The notes below the pieces were generated by a model, which saw nothing but the letters and a program-made list of their open reading frames with translations, did no database searches and had not been told where the DNA came from. A DNA stretch of 39,134 nucleotides from JACQZO01 sp964512325 (GTDB taxonomy: Bacteria; Patescibacteriota; Gracilibacteria; RBG-16-42-10). Location: positions 1 through 39,134 of the forward strand of contig CAZEGN010000010.1 in NCBI GenBank assembly GCA_964512325.1, written 5' to 3'. The position numbers and the translations under genes are program-made. Shown here in pieces: positions 21,770 through 29,286 of the stretch; position 1 is the stretch's first letter; the number at the start of each line of letters is the position of its first letter.

Positions 21770-22885
21770 ATGGCTAATCGTTCACCAGCCGCATTGTTAG
21801 AGGGAGGTAATTCAGGGGCAAGTCCACGACCAGCTCCTGCTGTTCCTCCTTTGCCGCAGCGGTCTCCCGTGCCAGCGACTCCAGCGCCACAGGCAAGGCT
21901 AAGCCCTGTACCCGCTCAACCAGCAGCTCCGGTTATTACAGCAGAGAGCAGACCAAGCCCTGTCCCACCTGTACCTGCTGCTTCGGTAGGTGAGTTAAGT
22001 ATGTTCAATGCTAATCCAGATGTTGTAGTAAATGAGCAGTTAGTGGAAAGAGAGCGTGAGCTCGAGGCTCTCAAAGATCGACTTAAAAGGCTTTACCGAG
22101 ATGAGGTCAAGTTTATTCTTTCATCGGTAGCAGTTATGGTTGCTGCTGCTGTAGGATGCAGTATGGTAGTGTTTCATAAATCTAAATCAGATGTGGCTAA
22201 TATTAGAGCTAGCCATGCTCGTGCACTGACTGATTATCAAAGAAACTCAGATGTAGTGTATGCCCGTGCTTTGGCTGATGGTGAAGTGAAACGTTCTTGG
22301 GGAGTAGCTAGACAAGTGATCAATGATCTTTTCGATAAGGATATCGGGGACTTGGGACCAGAACAAACATACTTGCAGTATACTGCAAGACGGGTTGATT
22401 TATCTGGTGAGCTGAGATTTTCTAATGTTCCTGAGCAAAACAGAGGAGTGATTATTAGACTCGTGTTGGCTCAGAATAACCTGGCAACAGCTGGTAACAA
22501 AATTGACGAAATACTGCGCACAGATGGTCTAAATTTAACTGAGGCAGAGAAAGCTAGTTTGCGACAGACACAAGCTATTATTACTCGTTATAATGCAGTT
22601 TTGACAACTGTTGTCGGCGGGACAAGCCAAGTGTTTTCTACCACCGCTGTTCCTGGGGACTTAAGTGTTACAGACGCTGACCAAATATCGCCAAGTTTAG
22701 GTTGGACAATAGCAGGGCCAGAAGCACAAACTCCGGCAGTACCAGCACAAGCAACAGAACCAGTAAGACGTGGTACTACTCAGCATGGTGCCTCACGACA
22801 CGGCGCAAATAATCACCGTAACGGCAATCCTAATCATGCTGCGACAGTTGGTATTGGCGGAAATGGTAATGGACCTGTTTATTAA
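21770..22885 (+). CDS. Pro-rich, single-pass membrane protein, unknown function
   Basis: 371 residues. The first about 75 are disordered and Pro/Ala-rich with repeated SPVP units (RSPVPA, LSPVPA, PSPVPP). A charged coiled coil (about 88-112, NEQLVERERELEALKDRLKRL) precedes a transmembrane helix (about 113-135). The remainder is a helical domain (about 140-290) and a Gly/Asn/His-rich tail (HGASRHGANNHRNGNPNH). The topology suggests a cytoplasmic Pro-rich region and an external domain, or the reverse. No family recognised. It has its own promoter and terminator. Confidence 0.7.
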   Translation: MANRSPAALLEGGNSGASPRPAPAVPPLPQRSPVPATPAPQARLSPVPAQPAAPVITAESRPSPVPPVPAASVGELSMFNANPDVVVNEQLVERERELEALKDRLKRLYRDEVKFILSSVAVMVAAAVGCSMVVFHKSKSDVANIRASHARALTDYQRNSDVVYARALADGEVKRSWGVARQVINDLFDKDIGDLGPEQTYLQYTARRVDLSGELRFSNVPEQNRGVIIRLVLAQNNLATAGNKIDEILRTDGLNLTEAEKASLRQTQAIITRYNAVLTTVVGGTSQVFSTTAVPGDLSVTDADQISPSLGWTIAGPEAQTPAVPAQATEPVRRGTTQHGASRHGANNHRNGNPNHAATVGIGGNGNGPVY

Positions 22886-22904
22886 GAGGTTATACAGATA
22901 AAGA

Positions 22905-22937
22905 GCAGTGAGGAGTTTTTCCCTCACTGCTTTTTTT
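22905..22937 (+). terminator. Rho-independent terminator
   Basis: A 9-bp stem GCAGTGAGG/CCTCACTGC with an 8-nt loop and a run of seven T. It ends the Pro-rich protein transcript. Confidence 0.92.
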
Positions 22938-22996
22938 GTGCCCGCAGTTCATAAATCCTATTACTACCTTCAACCTAAGTCTCTTAAATCAATATC

Positions 22997-23079
22997 CTTA
23001 CCCTGATACTTATCCTTCGAGCACTGAAAAACAGCCTTTTCTAGGGAAAAGGTGTTAGGAGGATAAGGATGAGGATAAG
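22997..23079 (-). repeat. Inverted-repeat element 3' of tRNA-Lys
   Basis: The arms 23061-23079 and 22997-23015 pair at 16 of 19 positions, with some mismatches being G-U compatible. The perfect hairpin CCTTTT-CTAGGG-AAAAGG lies in between. Just 3' of the tRNA is a separate short palindrome, CGAGCACATGTGCTCG. It is homologous to the element 3' of tRNA-Leu. Confidence 0.65.
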
Positions 23080-23097
23080 ACGAGCACATGTGCTCGT

Positions 23098-23173
23098 TGG
23101 TGGGACGGGCGGGAATCGAACCCGCGACCGTCAGCTTAAAAGGCTGTTGCTCTACCGACTGAGCTACCGTCCC
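23098..23173 (-). tRNA. tRNA-Lys (anticodon TTT)
   Basis: A 76-nt cloverleaf on the minus strand. The acceptor GGGACGG/CCGTCCC is followed by A and an encoded CCA. The D arm contains the TAGCTCAGTCGGTAGAGC consensus. The anticodon stem ACAGC/GCTGA (with one mismatch or wobble) encloses CTTTTAA, giving anticodon TTT. The T arm is GCGGG-TTCGATT-CCCGC. Confidence 0.97.
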
Positions 23174-23228
23174 AAATACTATTTGCGGCGTGATATTAAT
23201 AATGATTGCCTTCAAACGCAAGTTTTCT

Positions 23229-24323
23229 TTAACCAAAAATGCCTTTTTTCTTTGGCGCTGCTTCTAAGGAAGCTAATTCTTCGTATAGCTTTTTCTCTTC
23301 AGCGCTTAATTTGCTTGGTACGGCAATATGTAAATTAACGTAATGATTTCCTTGTTGTCCCTGTTTTGTGTGTATTCCCTGGCTTTTAATCTTCATGATC
23401 GTGCCAGGTTGAGTTCCTGCGGGTATCTTTAATACGGTAATGCCGTGAATTGTTTTAATATCTACATTTTTCCCTAGAACCGCAGTGGTTATGGGCAAGG
23501 TGTAATCAGAGTAAATATCGTAGCCTTTGCGTGAAAATTCTTGGCTAGGACTTACTTCGACATGCAAATAAAGGTCTCCAGTGTCTTTAGCAAAACGACT
23601 TGCTTCACCGAAGCCGCGCATGCGTAAACTTTCACCAGTGTCTATACCAGCTGGAACATGAATAGTGATCGTTTCTTGTTTGCGTTTCCGGCCCTCGCCT
23701 TGGCATTCTTTGCAGCGCACACTGATTTTTTTGCCCGAGCCGCCACAATCATGACAGGGCTGTGTGGTCATGACCTGACCTAAAATAGTATTTTGCACGC
23801 GGCGCACTTGACCCGCACCATTACAGGTGCCACAAGTTTCAACTTTGCTATCTGGCTCACCACCAGAACCATGACAGCGGTCACAAGCAGCAAGTCTTGT
23901 AAGCACGATATCTTTGTCAGTACCAAAACAGGCCTCTTCAAATGTAATTGCAATTCTCATTTCAAGGTCACGCCCTTGTTGAGTTTGTGCCTGCCCGCCG
24001 AAGCCCATTCCTCCTCCGCCTCCAAAAAAAGTCTCAAAAATATCATTGACATTGAAACCTCCACCGAAACCTCCATATTGGCTATAGTCACCTCCACCTT
24101 GAAAACCATCGGTTGATCCAAATTGATCGTATTGCGCTCTTTTTTGAGCATCACTCAAGACCTCATAAGCATTGTTAATTGCTTTGAATTTTTCTTCCGC
24201 TGCGGCATCACCTTTGTGTTTGTCAGGATGCCATTCTTTCGCTAATTTTCGATATGCCTTTTTGATCTCTTCAGCTGATGCATTACGTGCTACGCCGAGA
24301 GTCTCATATAAATCTTGCGCCAT
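23229..24323 (-). CDS. dnaJ: Chaperone protein DnaJ
   Basis: A 364-residue type I J-protein that delivers substrates to DnaK and stimulates its ATPase. Domains: J domain with HPD (KEWHPDKHKGD, residues 4-68), a Gly/Phe-rich linker (GGDYSQYGGFGGGF), the zinc domain with four CxxCxGxG repeats (CDRCHGSG, CGTCNGAG, CHDCGGSG, CKECQGEG) and C-terminal substrate-binding beta domains. The length is typical. It is the last gene of the dnaK-degP-dnaJ operon, 8 bp after degP. Confidence 0.97.
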   Translation of the reverse strand: MAQDLYETLGVARNASAEEIKKAYRKLAKEWHPDKHKGDAAAEEKFKAINNAYEVLSDAQKRAQYDQFGSTDGFQGGGDYSQYGGFGGGFNVNDIFETFFGGGGGMGFGGQAQTQQGRDLEMRIAITFEEACFGTDKDIVLTRLAACDRCHGSGGEPDSKVETCGTCNGAGQVRRVQNTILGQVMTTQPCHDCGGSGKKISVRCKECQGEGRKRKQETITIHVPAGIDTGESLRMRGFGEASRFAKDTGDLYLHVEVSPSQEFSRKGYDIYSDYTLPITTAVLGKNVDIKTIHGITVLKIPAGTQPGTIMKIKSQGIHTKQGQQGNHYVNLHIAVPSKLSAEEKKLYEELASLEAAPKKKGIFG

Positions 24324-24331
24324 GGTTGTTG

Positions 24332-25624
24332 TTAGTTTCTGGGCGACTGCTCAGTGAGAGTGAGAGAATAATCTTTTACTTCTCCGCGATGAGAAACTTT
24401 GAGCGTGACAGTTTCGCCAGGTTTAAATTTCTGTATCACTTTAGCTAAAGTATTTTTTTCGTCCAATTTTTGCCCATTAATTTCTAAAATAATATCGTTT
24501 TCCACAATACCAGCTTTGTCGGCAGGGCTACCAGGAATGACTGCTAAATCATCTTGAGTATCACCGCGCAGTACCAGGGCGCCATTTTGTACATTGATAT
24601 TATTTGCTTTTGCAATGGCAGGAGTAAGCATCATATAGCGGACGCCTAATTGCGGACGGACAATTTTGCCGCTGGTTTTTAAGCTGTCAACAATAAACTT
24701 GGCATCATTAATCGGCAGTGCAAAACCGATTGATTGGCCAGATTGATCAATCGCGGTATTAATGCCAATCACTTGACCATTAAGGTCAATCAATGGTCCA
24801 CCGCTGTTACCAGGATTAATAGCAGCGTCAGTTTGGATCACACCATCAAGTGACTCACGATTGCGCCCAGTCCGATCAGAGGCAACAATAGTACGATTGA
24901 GTCCACTGATAATTCCTTTGCTTACTGTCTGGCGATATTCATTGAGGCTGTTACCGATAGCAATTGCAGTTTGTCCAATTTCTAATCGGCTAGAATCACC
25001 CAGCTCAACTGAAGGCAAATTGTTGCCCTCAATTTTTAATACACCAAGGTCATTCAGCGGATCTGTGTCGAGCAGTTTTGCCTGATACTCCGTACCATCA
25101 TTCATAAAAACAGAATAACTGGCATTGGTATCACTCACTACATGGCGATTGGTAATGATATAGCCATCACCACTAATGATAAAACCTGTACCACCACCAA
25201 CTTCTCGCTGTTGTGTACTATTGTCACTGCTAGGGCTGTCCTCAGGATCAATCTCTAAACGTTTGCCGGTGAAAGGGTCAATGAAGAAGAAATTGTTATT
25301 TCTCTGCTGGTTCAAAGAGCTGACACTTTTTTTGATTACGATGCTTACTACTGCTGGCTGCACCTTTTTAATAGCACTAATAGTGGTTGCTTCATCACCA
25401 CTTAAAACCGTACTGGCTACATTTAGTGCGTTATTGGGCGTGAAAAGTGCCACTTGAGGAGTGGCACTGGCAGGAGCAGGTGAGAGTAGCGTGCCGGCAT
25501 AGAATGCTCCGCTGGCGAATACTGTGCTTACTACTGCCACGACAGTAATGGCTGTGCCAAGGCGTACTTTTTTAGATTCTTGAGCAATTTGAGGTTGAGT
25601 GTTGTCTGTGATTGGCTCCGTCAT
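24332..25624 (-). CDS. DegP/HtrA-type serine protease with PDZ domain
   Basis: A 430-residue S1C protease. It has an N-terminal cytoplasmic tail, a transmembrane anchor (about 22-45), a trypsin-like domain with the catalytic triad His161 (YIITNRHVV), Asp192 (DPLNDLGVLKI) and Ser274 (INPGNSGGPLID), and one PDZ domain (about 325-425, with PGSPADKAGIVENDIILEING). It acts on misfolded exported proteins. Its location between dnaK and dnaJ, with 8-bp and roughly 50-bp gaps, places an envelope protease under the same CIRCE-controlled promoter as the cytoplasmic chaperones. Confidence 0.95.
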   Translation of the reverse strand: MTEPITDNTQPQIAQESKKVRLGTAITVVAVVSTVFASGAFYAGTLLSPAPASATPQVALFTPNNALNVASTVLSGDEATTISAIKKVQPAVVSIVIKKSVSSLNQQRNNNFFFIDPFTGKRLEIDPEDSPSSDNSTQQREVGGGTGFIISGDGYIITNRHVVSDTNASYSVFMNDGTEYQAKLLDTDPLNDLGVLKIEGNNLPSVELGDSSRLEIGQTAIAIGNSLNEYRQTVSKGIISGLNRTIVASDRTGRNRESLDGVIQTDAAINPGNSGGPLIDLNGQVIGINTAIDQSGQSIGFALPINDAKFIVDSLKTSGKIVRPQLGVRYMMLTPAIAKANNINVQNGALVLRGDTQDDLAVIPGSPADKAGIVENDIILEINGQKLDEKNTLAKVIQKFKPGETVTLKVSHRGEVKDYSLTLTEQSPRN

Positions 25625-25676
25625 ATGAGTAATAAGTAAAAAATAAAGTCACGACTATTACTACAAGGTATTGATA

Positions 25677-27578
25677 TTATTCTTTCCCTTCTTTGTCATC
25701 TTTTACCACTTCCCCTTCAACCACATTGTCCTTCTTATCACCATCTGTTTTTGGTTCGTCCTTTGCCGCTTCGTAGAGTTTGCTACCAATTTTTTGTGCT
25801 TCGTCAGAGAGCTTTTCAGTGGCTTTGGTGATGTCTTCGGTAGTGGATTCCTCTTTAGCAAGCACTTCCTTGAGATCGCTAATTGCTGATTCTACGGGTT
25901 TCTTTTCATCAGCGGTTATTTTCTCACCAGCCTTATGGAAAGCTTGTTCAGTGCTATGAATAAGTGTTTCCGCCATATTGCGTGCTTCTGCCTTCTCACG
26001 TTTTTTCTTGTCTTCTTCTGCATACATTTCAGCTTCTTTCTGCATCTTCTCAATTTCTTCCTTACTCAGACCACTAGATCCTTGGATGGTAATATTTTGC
26101 TCACGGCCTGTGCCTTTATCTTTCGCAGAGACATGCAGAATTCCATTGGCATCAATGTCGAATTTTACTTCAATTTGAGGCACGCCGCGTGGTGCTGGAG
26201 CAATGCCATCAAGGATAAATCTGCCTAGAGATTTATTATCCTTGGCCATTTCACGATCACCCTGCACTACATGAATTTCAACTGAAGGCTGATTATCACT
26301 TGCAGTTGAAAATACTTGTGACTTTGAAGTAGGGATAGTTGTGTTTCTTTCAATCAGTTTTGTGGCTACACCACCCATAGTCTCAAGACCGAGGCTCAAT
26401 GGTGTTACATCCAATAGCAAAACGTCTTTCACATCGCCTTGCAGTACACCACCTTGAATAGCGGCTCCAATTGCCACTACCTCGTCAGGATTAATGCCGG
26501 CTGAAGGCTTCTTTTTGAAAATCTCTTCTACTTTCTGAATAATTGCAGGCATGCGAGTTTGACCTCCCACTAAAATAACTTCATCAATCTCCTCTACTTT
26601 TATCCCAGCATCTTTGATTGCGTTGCGACAAGGTCCTTCAGTTCGATCAATCAAAGGCTTGGCAAGTTCATTGAGCTTGCTACGACTAAGTGTCAAAGTG
26701 AGATGTTTAGGACCACTGGAATCTGCGGTAATAAAAGGCAAATTAATCTCAGTCTCTACACTTGAAGAAAGCTCAATTTTTGCTTTCTCAGCGCTCTCAC
26801 GCAAGCGTTGCAATGCAATGTCATCCTTACTTAAATCAATGCCCTGATCTTTTTTGAATTCTTGTACTAACCATTGCACAATTGCATTGTCCAAGTCATC
26901 ACCACCTAGATGGGTGTCACCATTGGTAGAAAGCACTTCAAACACGCCTTCGCTTAGTTCCAGGATAGATACGTCAAATGTACCTCCACCAAAGTCATAT
27001 ACCGCTACTTTTCCATCTTTTTTCTTATCAAGGCCATAGGCAAGAGCAGCAGCGGTTGGTTCATTAATGATGCGCTTTACATCCAAGCCAGCAATTTTTC
27101 CAGCATCCTTGGTTGCTTGGCGTTGCGAATCATTAAAATAAGCAGGAACTGTAATCACTGCTTCAGTGATAGGGTGGCCTAGATAATGTTCAGCATCGCG
27201 TTTCAGTTTTTGTAAAACCATAGCACTGATTTCTGCTGGCTTGCGTGCTTTTCCATCAAACATAATATCCACCTCACCGTTCTTTCCTTCTACAAATTCA
27301 TAAGGAACTGTTTTCATTTCATCGCCAACCTCTTTGAACTGGCGTCCAATGAAGCGCTTGGCTGAGTAAATGGTGTTCTTAGGATTGGTTACTGCTTGGC
27401 GTTTCGCTAAAATTCCTACCAGCAATTGATCATCATCTTTCTTCCCTCCTTTACGTGCCACCACAGATGGGGTAGTACGCATACCTTCACTGTTCGGAAT
27501 AACAGTAGTTTGTCCACCTTCCATTACTGCCACACAAGAGTTGGTTGTTCCAAGATCTATACCAATAATTTTAGACAT
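25677..27578 (-). CDS. dnaK: Chaperone protein DnaK (Hsp70)
   Basis: A 633-residue Hsp70 from the start MSKIIGIDLGTTNSCVAVMEGG; an in-frame ATG further upstream lies at the promoter edge and is not used in my call. Nucleotide-binding signatures: IGIDLGTTNS, VYDFGGGTFDVSIL and VILVGGQTRMPAI. The substrate-binding domain follows (DVTPLSLGLETMGG, VEIHVVQGDRE), then the helical lid, with an acidic Asp/Lys-rich tail. First gene of the dnaK-degP-dnaJ operon, directly below a CIRCE element. Confidence 0.98.
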   Translation of the reverse strand: MSKIIGIDLGTTNSCVAVMEGGQTTVIPNSEGMRTTPSVVARKGGKKDDDQLLVGILAKRQAVTNPKNTIYSAKRFIGRQFKEVGDEMKTVPYEFVEGKNGEVDIMFDGKARKPAEISAMVLQKLKRDAEHYLGHPITEAVITVPAYFNDSQRQATKDAGKIAGLDVKRIINEPTAAALAYGLDKKKDGKVAVYDFGGGTFDVSILELSEGVFEVLSTNGDTHLGGDDLDNAIVQWLVQEFKKDQGIDLSKDDIALQRLRESAEKAKIELSSSVETEINLPFITADSSGPKHLTLTLSRSKLNELAKPLIDRTEGPCRNAIKDAGIKVEEIDEVILVGGQTRMPAIIQKVEEIFKKKPSAGINPDEVVAIGAAIQGGVLQGDVKDVLLLDVTPLSLGLETMGGVATKLIERNTTIPTSKSQVFSTASDNQPSVEIHVVQGDREMAKDNKSLGRFILDGIAPAPRGVPQIEVKFDIDANGILHVSAKDKGTGREQNITIQGSSGLSKEEIEKMQKEAEMYAEEDKKKREKAEARNMAETLIHSTEQAFHKAGEKITADEKKPVESAISDLKEVLAKEESTTEDITKATEKLSDEAQKIGSKLYEAAKDEPKTDGDKKDNVVEGEVVKDDKEGKE

Positions 27579-27602
27579 AGTAAGTTTTATTAAATGCATC
27601 AC

Positions 27603-27629
27603 TTAGCACTCTCTATTATAGACTGCTAA
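27603..27629 (-). promoter_or_regulatory. CIRCE operator upstream of dnaK
   Basis: TTAGCACTC-N9-GACTGCTAA, one mismatch from the canonical CIRCE inverted repeat bound by HrcA. The 9-nt centre holds the -10 box of the dnaK promoter, so HrcA binding would block polymerase. Confidence 0.93.
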
Positions 27630-27642
27630 TCTGGATTGTCAA
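27615..27642 (-). promoter_or_regulatory. dnaK promoter
   Basis: On the minus strand, perfect TTGACA (27637-27642), a 16-nt spacer and perfect TATAAT (27615-27620), overlapping CIRCE. The leader is about 30 nt. Confidence 0.93.
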
Positions 27643-27681
27643 ACAGGGGGAGGGGAATAATTTTGAAGAAGAAGAGGGGGA

Positions 27682-27708
27682 GAATTCACAATTCGCAATT
27701 CGTAATTA
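27682..27708. repeat. AATTCGCAATTCG-type repeat
   Basis: Units AATTCACAATTCGC and AATTCGTAATTA, same family as at 2313, 6417, 8752 and 33891. Confidence 0.65.
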
Positions 27709-27829
27709 GCAGGTCGCATGGATTCGAAAAATTCACCACAGGACTCGGAATTGAAAGACAAAGAGTGGAGAAGAGGAGAAGAGAGGGATAGCTCAAAGGG
27801 GCAGATCATCTTCTTTCTTTGTCATCTTG

Positions 27830-27931
27830 AGCTTGCCGAAAGATCTTGCCGTTTACCGCCCACTGCGACATGAACCGCTATCGTTGCCTTGAGCTTACAA
27901 CGGCAGGATCCTTCCACAGCAGTCGGGATGA
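27830..27931 (-). repeat. TGTCATCC hairpin element, copy B (inverted)
   Basis: On the minus strand this copy reads TCATCCCGACTGCTGTGG, AAGGATCCTGCCG, GTAAGCTC, GCAACGATAG, then CGGCAAGATC and GATGACA at the end. It lacks the extra CAGGGCAGGC segment of copies A and C and is about 102 bp. Its stem arms are retained, with differences on both sides. Confidence 0.75.
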
Positions 27932-27975
27932 AAAAAGGACGGTGGAATGGGAAAAGGGGACTTGGAGTCTAGAGA

Positions 27976-28536
27976 TTACTTATTTTTTTGTGTTCTTACT
28001 TTCGCAGGACGTAATACTTTGTCATGTAGCATATAGCCTGCCTCTAGTTCATCAACAATGGTGTCGCTTTCAGTATCTGGTTGGTCAACAACGCCAATTA
28101 TTTCATGAAATGTTGGATCGGCTATTTTGCCCACAGTTTCAATTTTTTTGAGTCCAAGTTTTTCTAAAGTCTGAAGAAATTGTTTTTCAATAGCTAATAT
28201 GCCACTGACCCATTGATTATTTTTAAGCTCCTCGGGTGTATGCAAAAAAGCACGATGCAAATTGTCTATAGTAGGGAGTAGTTCTTGAATACATTGGCCA
28301 TTGGCATATTTAATTGTGCTTTCTAATTCTAAGCTTTGGCGACGGCGAAAATTGGCAAAGTCAGCTTGGGTGCGGGCTAGGCTGTCTTTAAGTTGCGCTA
28401 TCTCTTGTTGCAAGTTTTCTAGTTCAGGTGCAATTGTTGCTCCGGCTTGTGTACTATTCGCTGAAGTGTTAGCAGAGTTTTGGTCTTGAGGCTGCTCATC
28501 AAAGTTAATGTTTATAGGTGTTTCTTGATCAAACAT
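27976..28536 (-). CDS. grpE: Nucleotide exchange factor GrpE
   Basis: A 186-residue GrpE, which releases ADP from DnaK. It has an acidic disordered N-terminus (1-35), a long dimerising coiled coil (LENLQQEIAQLKDSLARTQADFANFRRRQSLE), and the four-helix bundle and beta domain with LLPTIDNLHRAF, TLEKLGLKKI, FHEIIGVV and EAGYMLHDKVLRPAKV. It is the third gene of clpB-hrcA-grpE, 12 bp after hrcA. Confidence 0.95.
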   Translation of the reverse strand: MFDQETPININFDEQPQDQNSANTSANSTQAGATIAPELENLQQEIAQLKDSLARTQADFANFRRRQSLELESTIKYANGQCIQELLPTIDNLHRAFLHTPEELKNNQWVSGILAIEKQFLQTLEKLGLKKIETVGKIADPTFHEIIGVVDQPDTESDTIVDELEAGYMLHDKVLRPAKVRTQKNK

Positions 28537-28548
28537 AGAGGGGGAGGT

Positions 28549-29286
28549 TTAAATAAAAGTTTTGTCCAAATCATTACGTACTGCAGTGAGCGCAGACACA
28601 TTGCGTGGGTAATTCATGCGCAATGTTCCTAAAATGCCAATGCTACCTTGAAATTCTTCGCTCAGATAATATCGAGTTGCTAGTAAAGAGCAACCCTGAA
28701 TTGCCTCAACAATATTTTCTTTACCTATTAACACCGTGACATCTTGGGAGAGGTCTAGCTGATTCAAAAGTTCTAAGAAGTGGTCTTGATCTTCAAGTAC
28801 TTCTACCACGGTACTAAAGCGAGCACTATCGGCAAATTCGGGTTTGCGTAAAGCATTGGCTAGTCCTAAATAGTAAGTTTCACCAAGCCAAGGAAGAGTG
28901 GCAAAGCTCACCTCATCACTAATTTTAGAAAGAATACCCACCGCAGTATAAATAGCTCTTTCAGCCTTCTGGCTAGCAATCTGCGCCTCCATATGTTGTA
29001 CCTGTGCTAATTTATTGACATAGGATTGAGGTAGGTGAATATGGGATTTATCCATTATCTCATCTACAAAAAAGCGTAAGCCCTTTTCAGTGGGCACACG
29101 TCCTGCTGAAGTATGAGGCTGAAAAATGAGACCTGCTTTTTCGAGGAGCATCATGTCATTACGAATCGTGGCTGGACTCACTGGAAAGTCGAACTCTTCT
29201 AGTAGGGCTTGTGAGCCTACTGGTCCACCGGCCTTAATAAATGTTTCAATGATAGCCTTGAGAATACTAAGTTTACGATTGTCCAT
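28549..29286 (-). CDS. hrcA: Heat-inducible transcription repressor HrcA (short form)
   Basis: A 245-residue HrcA, the repressor that binds CIRCE. The start MDNRKLSILKAIIETFIKAGG is chosen by homology over an ATG 15 bp upstream. The N-terminal winged helix (GGPVGSQALL, FPVSPATIRNDMMLLEKAGLIFQPHTSAGRVPTEKGLRFFVDEI) is well conserved. The C-terminal GAF-like part is about 90 residues shorter than in Bacillus HrcA but keeps the end SIGILGTLRMNYPRNVSALTAV-type motif. It overlaps the end of clpB by 14 bp. With CIRCE at both heat-shock promoters it should repress its own operon. Confidence 0.95.
   Translation of the reverse strand: MDNRKLSILKAIIETFIKAGGPVGSQALLEEFDFPVSPATIRNDMMLLEKAGLIFQPHTSAGRVPTEKGLRFFVDEIMDKSHIHLPQSYVNKLAQVQHMEAQIASQKAERAIYTAVGILSKISDEVSFATLPWLGETYYLGLANALRKPEFADSARFSTVVEVLEDQDHFLELLNQLDLSQDVTVLIGKENIVEAIQGCSLLATRYYLSEEFQGSIGILGTLRMNYPRNVSALTAVRNDLDKTFI

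Larger units (their letters stand above)
27643..27975. other. Gap between grpE and dnaK promoter, repeats only
   Basis: About 330 bp with no credible gene. It contains an AATTCGCAATTCG repeat (27682-27708), a purine-rich stretch (about 27750-27800) and an inverted copy of the TGTCATCC hairpin element. Confidence 0.7.
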
